In this document: piece after piece, positions 4,278 through 10,882 of the stretch
How the letters are laid out: every line of letters begins with the position of its first letter
Numbering within the stretch: the first letter of the stretch is position 1
Origin: JAHCIE01 sp034431435
Lineage (GTDB): Bacteria; Chloroflexota; Anaerolineae; Epilineales; JAHCIE01
DNA: 12,113 bases
Assembly: GCA_034431435.1 (NCBI GenBank)
Contig: DAOUDG010000039.1
Coordinates: 1-12,113 of the forward strand
Direction: 5' to 3'
The notes under the pieces: generated by a model
Databases searched by the model: none
Seen by the model: only the letters and a program-made list of their open reading frames with translations
What the model was told of the DNA's origin: nothing
Program-made: the position numbers and the translations under genes

Positions 4278-6917
4278 TTAGCGGCTTTGACGCATGACGG
4301 CGTTGACCGTGTGCGGGTTGTTGGCGTTCGGCGGCACAGACACCTCATTGTCGGCGAGTATCGGGCGGTAGCCCCGGTTGAAGATGATGAAGCTGTAGAC
4401 CTGATTCGTCGGCACGGCGGCCTGGGTACGATACACGCCGTCGCCGTCAGTCACCGCCATCGTCAACACCTCGCTCTGGGTGATTCTGTCGTCAGCGGCG
4501 GCCTGGCGGGCGGTGACACCGGGCGTGAGGACGAAGACCTGCGCGCCGGAAATACCGCGCCCCGTGTCAGCGTCCTGGACGCGACCCTGGATGTAGACCA
4601 GGGTGTCGCTACCCGTCGCGGGCGCGGCCGGGCCAGCGCCGGTCGTGCAGGCGACGAGCTGGACGTCGTCGATGAACATGGAACTCACGTTGCCCTTAGG
4701 ATTCTCGGCTGAGAAGGCCAGCCGCAGGGTCTTGCCCGCGAACTGGGTGGCGTCGAACTCGGCGCGCTGCCACTCGTCGGCGGCGCCCTCGGAGGTAAGC
4801 CGCTCGAAAGCGCCGATGATGTCGCCCTGTTCGGTCGCGGCCAGCGCATTGAAGCGCGCCGGGGACGAGAACGCACCGAGCAGGCCGGTCGTCTCCTCGT
4901 GCAGGTTGCGATAGTAGCTCAGCGTGACCTTGACGGCATTGGCGGGAACCTGGATGTTCTGATAGATGATCTGCGGCGTTTCCTTGTCGGTCCCGCCGAG
5001 CCAGGCGCTACGATTGCCGCTGTGGGGCAACTCAGAGTCGATGATACCGGCGCTACCCTTGCCGACGATCTGTCGCCACGCGCCGTCCGTCTCGAAGCCG
5101 CCATCGGTAACGACATCGCTACAGCCCTGGGGCAGCTGCGGCGCGGGCGCCGGGGCGGGCGCGGTCGAGCCGCTGGGGCGCTGCGGCGTCTGCTGGGTAG
5201 GGCCTGTGTCGCCGCTGCCAATGGTGACTCCCACCTGCCCCCAGGCATCGCGCACCGCGTCGGCTTCGGCCGCGCCGTAGAGTTCCTGCGCGGCGCGCGC
5301 CTCGGCGGTGGCCGTGTTGAGGAAGTTGGAGCGCGGGGTGAGATATTGGGTCATGGCCCGGTAGAAGACCTGTTCCGCCTTCTCGCCGCCGAGCGCCTGG
5401 GCAATCAGGAACGCGGCGCGATTGGGAATGCCGCTATTGATATGGACACCGCCGTTGTCGGCGCGGCGGCTGACAGGCAGATTGGCATACTCGTTCATGT
5501 GCCCCGGCTGACCGACACCCTGCAGGGGATTGCGCGGGTTGTAGCGGCCGGCATTGGGGTTCGCCAGGCTGCGCAGGAAGGGCAGCGGGTAAGGCGGCGA
5601 CTTGATGACCTCGCGCCCCACCTCCCAGTTCGACTGCGAGATCAGCACGCCGAACACGTCGGCGAAGGACTCGTTGAGCGCGCCCGACTGGGCCTCGTAG
5701 ACCAGTTGGGCGGTGTTGTCGATGACGCCATGGGTGAACTCGTGACCGACGACGGTCAGGCCGAGGGCCAACGGCTTGAACATGCGGCCGCCGTCACCGT
5801 AGATCATCTGCTGTAGCTCGCCGATCCAGGCGGCATTCTCGGCGTCCTCGGCGCTGCTGCCGTAGTTGACCGTCGACACCAGGGGGCTGCCCTGGCCGTC
5901 CAGGGAATCCCGCCCGAACTTGGTGAAGTAGTAGTTGTAGACGATGCCCGCGCCGTCGTGGGCCGCGCGGGCGATGGCATCCTGGGGGACCTCGCCCTCG
6001 TCGGCGAGCTTGCGGCCGGGCAGGTTGGTGCTGTTGCGGGCGGTGAAGGTGACACGCCGCATGTCCTGAGCAGTCGATTCGAGGCTGTGGGTCACGGCCA
6101 GCCGCCGCGCATTGACGAAGACGTGCCACTGACCTAGCGGCGCGTGGCTCAGCAGGGCGACGCGCCACGTCAGGGTCGGCTTGCCGTCCGCGCCGACGTG
6201 AATCATCAACTGGGTGCGGTCTGCCAAGACCTGGAAGGTGGCGGTGGCGCGTTCGGTGTCGCTCATCTGGACGTCGCGCACGTTCTCGATGGCCAGGGCG
6301 TGAGCATCGTCCTTGCTGACGAGGGGTTCGGTCGGCACGTCGATGCCCGGTGTGAACTGACCGTTGACGGCCACGATCTGTTGGCTGGGGTTGAGGCCGA
6401 CGATCAGCCGTTGGCCGTAGACCGGAATTCCCTTGTAGACCTGGTCCAGTCGGATGCGGTGGTAGTTGAGTTGGAGGTCAGGCTCAATCTTACCCACCCG
6501 TAGCTCGTCGGCCGCGCTACGCAGGCGGAACAGGGCGCGATTCTCGTCGAGGAAGCCGCGGGCGATGGCGGCCGGGTTGCCTGCCTCGGCGGCGGTTGGC
6601 GTGTAGGGCAGGGGCTGGGTGTAGTCGGCGGCGGTTATGAAGTCGGGGAGGCCGGTCACGGCGTCCCACGTTGCCATGAGGGGCGCGGGCGTGCGGGCCT
6701 GGAGTGCGGCGAAGGCGTCACGCGGCGTGACCACGCCGGGGGCCGGCGTCACGGTTGCCGCTACGCCCAGGACGGCCGCCTGGCCGGTGGGCCAGCCGAG
6801 GGCGGCCAGGGCCGCCGAGCCTGGCCGCGCGACGCCACCGGCGGCGACCGCGACCGTGATTAGCAAGAACAGCAAGACCAATACGATTGACGAACGCTTG
6901 CCGAATGTGCTCAACAT
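4278..6917 (-). CDS. Exported M4 (thermolysin-like) metalloprotease with C-terminal accessory domains
   Basis: An 879-residue zinc endopeptidase precursor. A signal peptide or membrane segment covers about residues 8-27 after KR. The FTP and PepSY inhibitory propeptide domains fall at about 120-190 and 195-270. The catalytic domain runs from about 280 to 567. It contains HEFTH (zinc ligands His392 and His396, catalytic Glu393), NESFAD (third ligand Glu416, Asp420) and VHINSGIPNRA (catalytic His492). A Pro/Ala/Gln linker (571-597) leads to a jelly-roll, MAM-like or carbohydrate-binding-like domain (about 600-757) starting VVTDGGFE. After a second linker comes a carboxypeptidase-regulatory-like beta domain (about 775-875) with IQGRVQDADTGRGISGAQV. 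All catalytic residues are present. It probably degrades extracellular protein while held at a surface or polymer by its C-terminal domains. GGGGAG lies 3 nt before the ATG and a TATAAT box is upstream. It is the first gene of a four-gene minus-strand operon. Confidence 0.95.
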   Translation of the reverse strand: MLSTFGKRSSIVLVLLFLLITVAVAAGGVARPGSAALAALGWPTGQAAVLGVAATVTPAPGVVTPRDAFAALQARTPAPLMATWDAVTGLPDFITAADYTQPLPYTPTAAEAGNPAAIARGFLDENRALFRLRSAADELRVGKIEPDLQLNYHRIRLDQVYKGIPVYGQRLIVGLNPSQQIVAVNGQFTPGIDVPTEPLVSKDDAHALAIENVRDVQMSDTERATATFQVLADRTQLMIHVGADGKPTLTWRVALLSHAPLGQWHVFVNARRLAVTHSLESTAQDMRRVTFTARNSTNLPGRKLADEGEVPQDAIARAAHDGAGIVYNYYFTKFGRDSLDGQGSPLVSTVNYGSSAEDAENAAWIGELQQMIYGDGGRMFKPLALGLTVVGHEFTHGVIDNTAQLVYEAQSGALNESFADVFGVLISQSNWEVGREVIKSPPYPLPFLRSLANPNAGRYNPRNPLQGVGQPGHMNEYANLPVSRRADNGGVHINSGIPNRAAFLIAQALGGEKAEQVFYRAMTQYLTPRSNFLNTATAEARAAQELYGAAEADAVRDAWGQVGVTIGSGDTGPTQQTPQRPSGSTAPAPAPAPQLPQGCSDVVTDGGFETDGAWRQIVGKGSAGIIDSELPHSGNRSAWLGGTDKETPQIIYQNIQVPANAVKVTLSYYRNLHEETTGLLGAFSSPARFNALAATEQGDIIGAFERLTSEGAADEWQRAEFDATQFAGKTLRLAFSAENPKGNVSSMFIDDVQLVACTTGAGPAAPATGSDTLVYIQGRVQDADTGRGISGAQVFVLTPGVTARQAAADDRITQSEVLTMAVTDGDGVYRTQAAVPTNQVYSFIIFNRGYRPILADNEVSVPPNANNPHTVNAVMRQSR

Positions 6918-6970
6918 GCTCCCCTCGAAATCGACCCACCAGTGATGGACAGACCGCCAAACGCCAGGGT

Positions 6971-7000
6971 ATTATAGGCGAGGTGGCTGAATGGGGCGAA
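6971..7000 (-). promoter_or_regulatory. Probable promoter of the M4 protease operon
   Basis: On the minus strand a perfect -10 box TATAAT lies at 6976-6971. A weak -35-like TTCGCC (3 of 6) lies at 7000-6995 with an 18-nt spacer. The leader before the ATG at 6917 would be about 47 nt. The poor -35 box suggests low basal strength or an activator. Confidence 0.6.
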
Positions 7001-7029
7001 TGCTACATTTCTGCGCCGGTGGCGTCGCC

Positions 7030-7049
7030 TCGCTCCTGTTTCGCTCCTG
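7030..7049 (+). repeat. 9-bp direct repeat upstream of larE
   Basis: TCGCTCCTG occurs at 7030-7038 and again at 7041-7049, an 11-bp period close to one DNA turn. It overlaps the expected -35 region of a larE promoter whose -10-like box TAGAAT is at 7063-7068. It could be a pair of half-sites for a regulator, but the function is not shown. Confidence 0.45.
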
Positions 7050-7062
7050 GCCCCACGCGCGC

Positions 7063-7068
7063 TAGAAT
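7063..7068 (+). promoter_or_regulatory. Probable -10 box of the larE-larB operon
   Basis: TAGAAT matches 5 of 6 positions of the -10 consensus. At a 17-nt spacer the -35 position (7040-7045, TTCGCT) is poor and lies within the 9-bp direct repeat. That would fit an activator-dependent promoter. Confidence 0.45.
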
Positions 7069-7076
7069 TAAGGAAG

Positions 7077-7093
7077 CGGGCGCAACGCGCCCG
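7077..7093 (+). promoter_or_regulatory. Perfect palindrome in the larE leader
   Basis: CGGGCGC (7077-7083) and GCGCCCG (7087-7093) form a 7-bp perfect inverted repeat around AAC. It starts 9 nt after the -10 box and ends 17 nt before the AAGGAAG ribosome binding site at 7111-7117. It could be an operator at the transcription start or a leader hairpin. Confidence 0.5.
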
Positions 7094-7122
7094 TCAGGCT
7101 CGTCTGCGGAAAGGAAGATGTC

Positions 7123-7959
7123 ATGACCCACGCCCCCCATCTGAGCGCCAAGCTCGATCAGCTGCGCGCCCTGCTGCGCGATCTGGAGAGTGTCGTCGTC
7201 GCCTACTCCGGCGGTGTCGATAGCGCGTTCTTGCTCAAAATCGCCTACGACACCCTGGGCGAGCGCGCCCTGGCGGTGACAGCTGTCTCACCTAGCCTGG
7301 CCCAGGCCGAACTGGCCGAGGCGCAGACGGTAGCCCAGGAAATCGGCGCACCCCATGTCCTCATCGATAGCCACGAGGTGGACGACCCGCGTTATCTGGC
7401 AAACCAGGCCAACCGCTGCTACTTCTGCAAGGACGAGGTGTACAGCCTGCTGGCTGACTACGCCCGCACCCACGGCTACCACGCCGTCGTCGACGGGGCG
7501 AACCTGGACGACCTCAAGGACATGCGCCCCGGCCGCCAGGCCGCCCGCGAGCAGGGCATCCGTAGCCCGCTGGTCGAGGCGGGCTTTAGCAAGGCCGACA
7601 TCCGCGCCGCCTCCCACCAGCTGGGCCTGTCTGTCTGGGACAAGCCGGCCATGGCCTGCCTGTCGTCGCGCATTCCGTACGGCACGGCCATCACACTCCA
7701 GAATCTGTCCCAGGTGGAGCGCGCCGAGCTGTACCTGCGCCCGCTGGGCCTGTCCCAACTGCGCGTCCGCCACCATGGCGACACCGCCCGCATCGAGGTC
7801 GCGCCAGACGATATTCCCACCCTGCTGGCCCATCGCGCGGAGATTGTGGCCCGCTTCCAGGGCCTCGGCTACACCTACGTGACGTTGGACCTGGATGGCT
7901 ACCGTAGCGGCAGCATGAACGAGGCCTTGAAAGCGCATGCAACCCCATCGCCTGCGTGA
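7123..7959 (+). CDS. larE: LarE, ATP-dependent sacrificial sulfur transferase
   Basis: A 278-residue cytoplasmic enzyme of the PP-loop family. LarE adenylates the carboxylates of pyridinium biscarboxylic acid mononucleotide and donates sulfur to form the thiocarboxylates of the nickel-pincer nucleotide cofactor of lactate racemase and related enzymes. The PP-loop YSGGVDS (28-34) binds ATP. NRCYFCK (97-103) is the family motif, followed by VDGANLDD. PAMACLSSRIPYG (175-187) carries Cys179, which corresponds to the Cys that single-cysteine LarE proteins sacrifice. The extra cysteines of cluster-type LarE are not evident. The ATG is preceded by AAGGAAG with 5-nt spacing. The stop lies 22 nt inside larB. 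Neither lactate racemase nor LarC is present in the window. Confidence 0.95.
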   Translation: MTHAPHLSAKLDQLRALLRDLESVVVAYSGGVDSAFLLKIAYDTLGERALAVTAVSPSLAQAELAEAQTVAQEIGAPHVLIDSHEVDDPRYLANQANRCYFCKDEVYSLLADYARTHGYHAVVDGANLDDLKDMRPGRQAAREQGIRSPLVEAGFSKADIRAASHQLGLSVWDKPAMACLSSRIPYGTAITLQNLSQVERAELYLRPLGLSQLRVRHHGDTARIEVAPDDIPTLLAHRAEIVARFQGLGYTYVTLDLDGYRSGSMNEALKAHATPSPA

Positions 7960-8740
7960 CCTGCTGAGCGCAGTGCGCGACGGCGACGTGGACGTGGACG
8001 CGGCCCTGGCCCGCCTGCGCGACCTGCCCTTCGAGAACATGGGCGACGCCCGCCTGGACCACCACCGCGCCCTGCGCACCGGCCTGCCGGAGGTTGTCTT
8101 CGGCCAGGGCAAGACGCCGGAGCAGATCGCGGACATCATGGGACGCCTGGCGACCCACAGCCCGATCGTGCTGACCACCCGCGCCACGCCCGACGCCTAC
8201 GCCGCCGTCCGCGAGCGGCTGCCCGCCGCCCACTACGACCCGCGCGCCCGAATCATCGCCCTGGGCGCGCCGCCACTTCCCGCCCCAGACGCGCCCTACA
8301 TGGTCGTCGCCACGGGCGGCACGTCCGATATCCCGGTCGCCGAGGAGGCTGCCGTCACCGCCGAGTGGCTCGGCCACCGCGTCGAGCGCCTGTACGACGT
8401 GGGGGTAGCGGGCGTTCACCGCCTGCTGGCCCAGCGCCACATCCTGTTCGACGCCGCGCTGGTCATCGTCGTGGCGGGCATGGAGGGCGCGCTGGCGAGC
8501 GTCGTGGGCGGGCTGGTCGCCTGCCCTGTGGTGGCCGTGCCGACGAGCGTGGGCTACGGCGCGCACTTTGGCGGCCTGGCCCCGCTGCTGTCGATGCTCA
8601 ACTCATGCGCGCCGGGCGTCGCCGTCGTCAACATCGATAACGGCTTCGGCGCTGCCACCTTCGCCCACCTCGTCCTGACGCGCCGCCCGCTCGATGCGGA
8701 GCAGGGGACGCGGACGAGCGCGGACGAGCGCGGACGGTAG
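7937..8740 (+). CDS. larB: LarB, nickel-pincer cofactor biosynthesis carboxylase/hydrolase
   Basis: A 267-residue cytoplasmic enzyme with a PurE-like C-terminal domain. LarB carboxylates nicotinic acid adenine dinucleotide at C5 and hydrolyses it to AMP and pyridinium biscarboxylic acid mononucleotide, the LarE substrate. Family motifs are LDHHRALRTGLPEVVFG (40-56), VVATGGTSDIPVAEEA (123-138), VVAGMEGALASVVGGL (178-193) and PTSVGYG (202-208). Cys224 in LNSCAPG fits the position of the catalytic Cys that forms the transient adduct. The ATG at 7937 overlaps larE by 23 nt, so the two are translationally coupled. The last 13 or so residues (EQGTRTSADERGR) are encoded largely by a 10-bp tandem repeat and look like an added tail. 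LarC, the usual third partner, does not follow; a repeat-rich gap and an envelope gene do. Confidence 0.94.
   Translation: MQPHRLRDLLSAVRDGDVDVDAALARLRDLPFENMGDARLDHHRALRTGLPEVVFGQGKTPEQIADIMGRLATHSPIVLTTRATPDAYAAVRERLPAAHYDPRARIIALGAPPLPAPDAPYMVVATGGTSDIPVAEEAAVTAEWLGHRVERLYDVGVAGVHRLLAQRHILFDAALVIVVAGMEGALASVVGGLVACPVVAVPTSVGYGAHFGGLAPLLSMLNSCAPGVAVVNIDNGFGAATFAHLVLTRRPLDAEQGTRTSADERGR
8709..8736 (+). repeat. 10-bp tandem repeat at the end of larB
   Basis: The unit CGCGGACGAG is repeated 2.8 times in a row. It encodes the last residues of LarB (TSADERGR) and ends at the TAG stop. It appears to be spread of intergenic-type low-complexity sequence into the coding end. Confidence 0.85.
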
Positions 8741-8763
8741 GGGCGGCTCCCCCGTGGCCGCCC
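8741..8763 (+). other. G/C hairpin directly after larB
   Basis: GGGCGGC (8741-8747) pairs with GCCGCCC (8757-8763) around a 9-nt loop, beginning at the base after the stop codon. No T-tract follows, so it is not a classical intrinsic terminator. It may still protect the 3' end or pause transcription. Confidence 0.5.
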
Positions 8764-8789
8764 GCCTGGTCCCCCCGTGGCCGCCCCCC
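8749..8789 (-). repeat. 15-bp direct repeat forming a G-quadruplex-type motif
   Basis: CCCCCGTGGCCGCCC occurs at 8749-8763 and 8772-8786, a 23-bp period. On the minus strand this gives four G-runs of at least three: 8789-8784, 8776-8771, 8763-8761 and 8753-8749. They are separated by three 7-nt loops, which satisfies the usual G3+N1-7 rule. It lies between larB and the ligase promoter. Confidence 0.6.
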
Positions 8790-8805
8790 GCCAACACCCA
8801 AGAGA

Positions 8806-8886
8806 ATGGGACACGGACCAACACAGACGGCACGGCGGGAAGAGGCCTGCTGCCTGTCCGTCTCGTCGGTGGTCGTCCGTGTCCAT
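8806..8886. repeat. Imperfect inverted repeat with long arms
   Basis: ATGGGACACGGAC (8806-8818) is mirrored by GTCCGTGTCCAT (8875-8886) with one extra G. Closer in, AGACGG (8825-8830) mirrors CCGTCT (8858-8863). The arms thus span about 25-29 nt around a 27-nt centre. Sequence of this ACACGGAC type resembles the repeat at the end of larB. It may be a small dispersed intergenic repeat family; the family is inferred, not identified. Confidence 0.5.
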
Positions 8887-8955
8887 GCCAGGGCAGCCAG
8901 GACCGACGCGGGGCCTGCCCTTGTTGGGGAAGTAAGGGCGAGCGACGACCGACGA

Positions 8956-8984
8956 TTGACAGGTCGACGGTCGCCCCCTATCAT
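8956..8984 (+). promoter_or_regulatory. Near-consensus promoter of the ligase operon
   Basis: TTGACA (8956-8961) is followed after exactly 17 nt by TATCAT (8979-8984), which is 6 of 6 and 5 of 6 matches. An imperfect inverted repeat, CGACCGACG (8946-8954) and CGACGGTCG (8965-8973), brackets the -35 box and could be an operator. The expected start near 8991 leaves a leader of about 31 nt. This decides the gene start at 9022 over the longer open frame. Confidence 0.8.
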
Positions 8985-9021
8985 AACGGACGGCTCCCTC
9001 GCCGCCACGGAGCGGTCTGCT

Positions 9022-10866
9022 ATGGCGCATTGGGTAGACAATCGGGTCTTCGGCTTCGTCGATCTGGGGCTGGCGGCCGCCACGATTATCATCTGGCTGG
9101 TGGCCCCCCAGGTCGGCTGGCTGGCGCTGCCCATCGCGCTGTTGCCCTGGGCGGCCTACCTGCTGGCGGGCCGCGCGCCGTGGCGTCCCACCCCCTTCGA
9201 CATCCCCCTGCTGATCTTCTATCTGACGGCGGCGGTCGGGGTATGGGCCAGCTACACGCCACCGAGCGCCTGGCAGGCGTGGTGGCTGCTCGTCGGGAGC
9301 GCGCTCCTCTTCTACGCCCTGCTCCGCCAGCCGCCCGCCAACCTGCGCGCCCTCGCGCCCGTCTTTGCCGTCGCCGCCGTCGGCGCGGCCGTCTACTTCC
9401 TGCTGACCAACGACTGGCGGCAGGACCCGGCCAAGATCGCCCTGTTGAACCAGCTGGCTCTCGCCTGGATGCGGGGACGCCCCACTCTGCCCCTGCCCGG
9501 CCTCCAGCACAATGTCGCCGCCGGCCTCATCGCGATGTTCGGGCCGTTTCTGGGCATTCTTGGCTGGCGCGCCTGGCACGCACGACGGCTGGCCCTGGTG
9601 GCGCTGCTCGGCGTGGCTATCCTGGCGTGCGCGCTGGCGTTCGTCCTGGCTACTTCGCGCGGAGCCACCATCGCGCTGACGACGTCGGCCGCCCTGGCGT
9701 CCTGGTGGGCGCTGACCAGGGTACGCAGTGGCGACGGCGCGCCACGCTTGCCCCGCCGTGTCGGCATCGGGCTGGGGGTGATTCTCCTCGCGGCGGTGGC
9801 GCTGGTGGCCCTCATGCCCACCCGGCTGGCCAGTCTGTTCAGCCTGATGGGTGGCAGCGCTGGCTCACTATCGCGCGGCGAGGTGGCCCTGGCGGGGGCG
9901 CGGCTCGCCGGGGACATCCCGTTCACCGGCGCGGGCCTGGCCGCGTTTCCTGGGCTATACGCCCACTATATCCAGGTCGTGCCCTTCTATGTCCTCCCCT
10001 TCGCCCACAACGTCTACCTCGACATCGCCATCTCGCAAGGTATCCTCGGCGCGCTGGCCTTCGTCGCCGTCTATGCCCTGAGCATCGCCGTTCTCGCCCG
10101 TCCGCGTCGGCCCATCTGGAGCCTGCCCCTATGGTGGGCAACGCTGACGAGCCTGATCGTCATCCTCATCCACGGGCTGGTGGACAACATCGTCTACAAC
10201 CAGGCCACCGCACCCATTGCCTTTCTCGCCTTCGTGATGCAGGGCTACGCCGCCGCCCTGGCGGGTTATGGCGTCGCCGCGCCCCGCGCCCCGCGCGCCA
10301 CGCCGTCGACCGGCCTGCCCGCCACGGCGCGCCGCCGCTGGCTGTGGGCGGGCGCGGCGGTCGTGGCCGTGCTGCTGGTCGCCGCCGTCGCCACCCGCTC
10401 GACGTGGCTGGCCGCCTGGCACGCCGACCTGGGCGCGGTGGACATGGCCCGCGTCGAGCTGCGCAACTTCCCGTCGGGGAGCTTCGACGACGGTCACCGC
10501 GTCGGCGAGATGGCGGCGGCCGAGGCGCGCTTCCAGACAGCCCTGGCCTACGATCCCACCAACCGCACCGCCAACCATCGCCTGGGCCTGATCTACCTGC
10601 TGCGCCGCGACTTTCCCGCCGCCTGCGCGTACCTGGCGGCGGCCCGCGCCGCCGACGGGGGGCACCGGGGCGTGCAGAAGTCGCTGGGCTATTGCTACGC
10701 CTGGGCTGGACAACCCGATCGCGCCGCTGCCCTGCTGGCCGACATCCCCGAAGCTCGCGACGAGCTGGCTGAATACGCCCTGTGGTGGCGCGCGGAAGGG
10801 CGGGCCGACCTGGCCGCCCATAGCGAGGTGACCGCCGCCCGCCTCGCGTCGCGCGCCCAACCGTGA
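9022..10866 (+). CDS. O-antigen ligase family (Wzy_C) membrane protein with TPR tail
   Basis: A 614-residue polytopic membrane protein with ten or more hydrophobic segments between residues 12 and about 415, and another at 442-458. LATSRGATIAL (209-219) and PFAHNVYLDIAISQGILG (326-343) are the hallmark motifs of the O-antigen ligase/Wzy polymerase superfamily. Arg213 and His329 are the likely functional residues. Residues about 490-575 form TPR-like helices (AAEARFQTALAYDPTNRTANHRLG onwards, then KSLGYCYAWAGQPDRAAALLA). The protein probably joins or polymerises glycans at the outer face of the membrane, but the acceptor is unknown; in a possible monoderm it could be a surface polysaccharide or glycoprotein. 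The start is ATG 9022, with GGAG 9 nt upstream and a strong promoter before it. An open frame back to 8806 would run through repeats and the promoter and is rejected. A B3/B4 gene follows after 16 nt. Confidence 0.87.
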   Translation: MAHWVDNRVFGFVDLGLAAATIIIWLVAPQVGWLALPIALLPWAAYLLAGRAPWRPTPFDIPLLIFYLTAAVGVWASYTPPSAWQAWWLLVGSALLFYALLRQPPANLRALAPVFAVAAVGAAVYFLLTNDWRQDPAKIALLNQLALAWMRGRPTLPLPGLQHNVAAGLIAMFGPFLGILGWRAWHARRLALVALLGVAILACALAFVLATSRGATIALTTSAALASWWALTRVRSGDGAPRLPRRVGIGLGVILLAAVALVALMPTRLASLFSLMGGSAGSLSRGEVALAGARLAGDIPFTGAGLAAFPGLYAHYIQVVPFYVLPFAHNVYLDIAISQGILGALAFVAVYALSIAVLARPRRPIWSLPLWWATLTSLIVILIHGLVDNIVYNQATAPIAFLAFVMQGYAAALAGYGVAAPRAPRATPSTGLPATARRRWLWAGAAVVAVLLVAAVATRSTWLAAWHADLGAVDMARVELRNFPSGSFDDGHRVGEMAAAEARFQTALAYDPTNRTANHRLGLIYLLRRDFPAACAYLAAARAADGGHRGVQKSLGYCYAWAGQPDRAAALLADIPEARDELAEYALWWRAEGRADLAAHSEVTAARLASRAQP

Positions 10867-10882
10867 GTCACCAGGAGGAACC

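Noticed and set aside
4268..4348. Longer start for the PrsW-like protein
   Set aside because: It would lie within the 3' end of the M4 gene and give an Arg/Thr-rich leader. The ATG at 4267 has GGGGGGAG just upstream in the short gap.
4899..5816. Long plus-strand open frame antisense to the M4 protease
   Set aside because: The minus strand carries an intact M4 catalytic domain with all zinc ligands. The antisense product is Arg/Gly/Ala-rich with no motif.
8741..8763. Intrinsic terminator after larB
   Set aside because: The stem is good but there is no T-tract on the plus strand after it, so I list it only as a hairpin.
8709..8890. CRISPR array in the repeat-rich gap
   Set aside because: The repeats are short, adjacent or mirrored, with no regular spacer structure and no cas genes nearby.
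8806..9021. N-terminal extension of the ligase open frame back to 8806
   Set aside because: It reads through an inverted repeat and a near-consensus promoter, and its product is Arg/Ala-rich with no family match. The ATG at 9022 has a good ribosome binding site and begins the first membrane segment properly.
8694..10772. 692-codon plus-strand open frame in a second frame over the ligase gene
   Set aside because: It is a very Arg/Pro/Gly-rich translation without membrane segments. The overlapping frame gives a coherent O-antigen ligase with its hallmark motifs.
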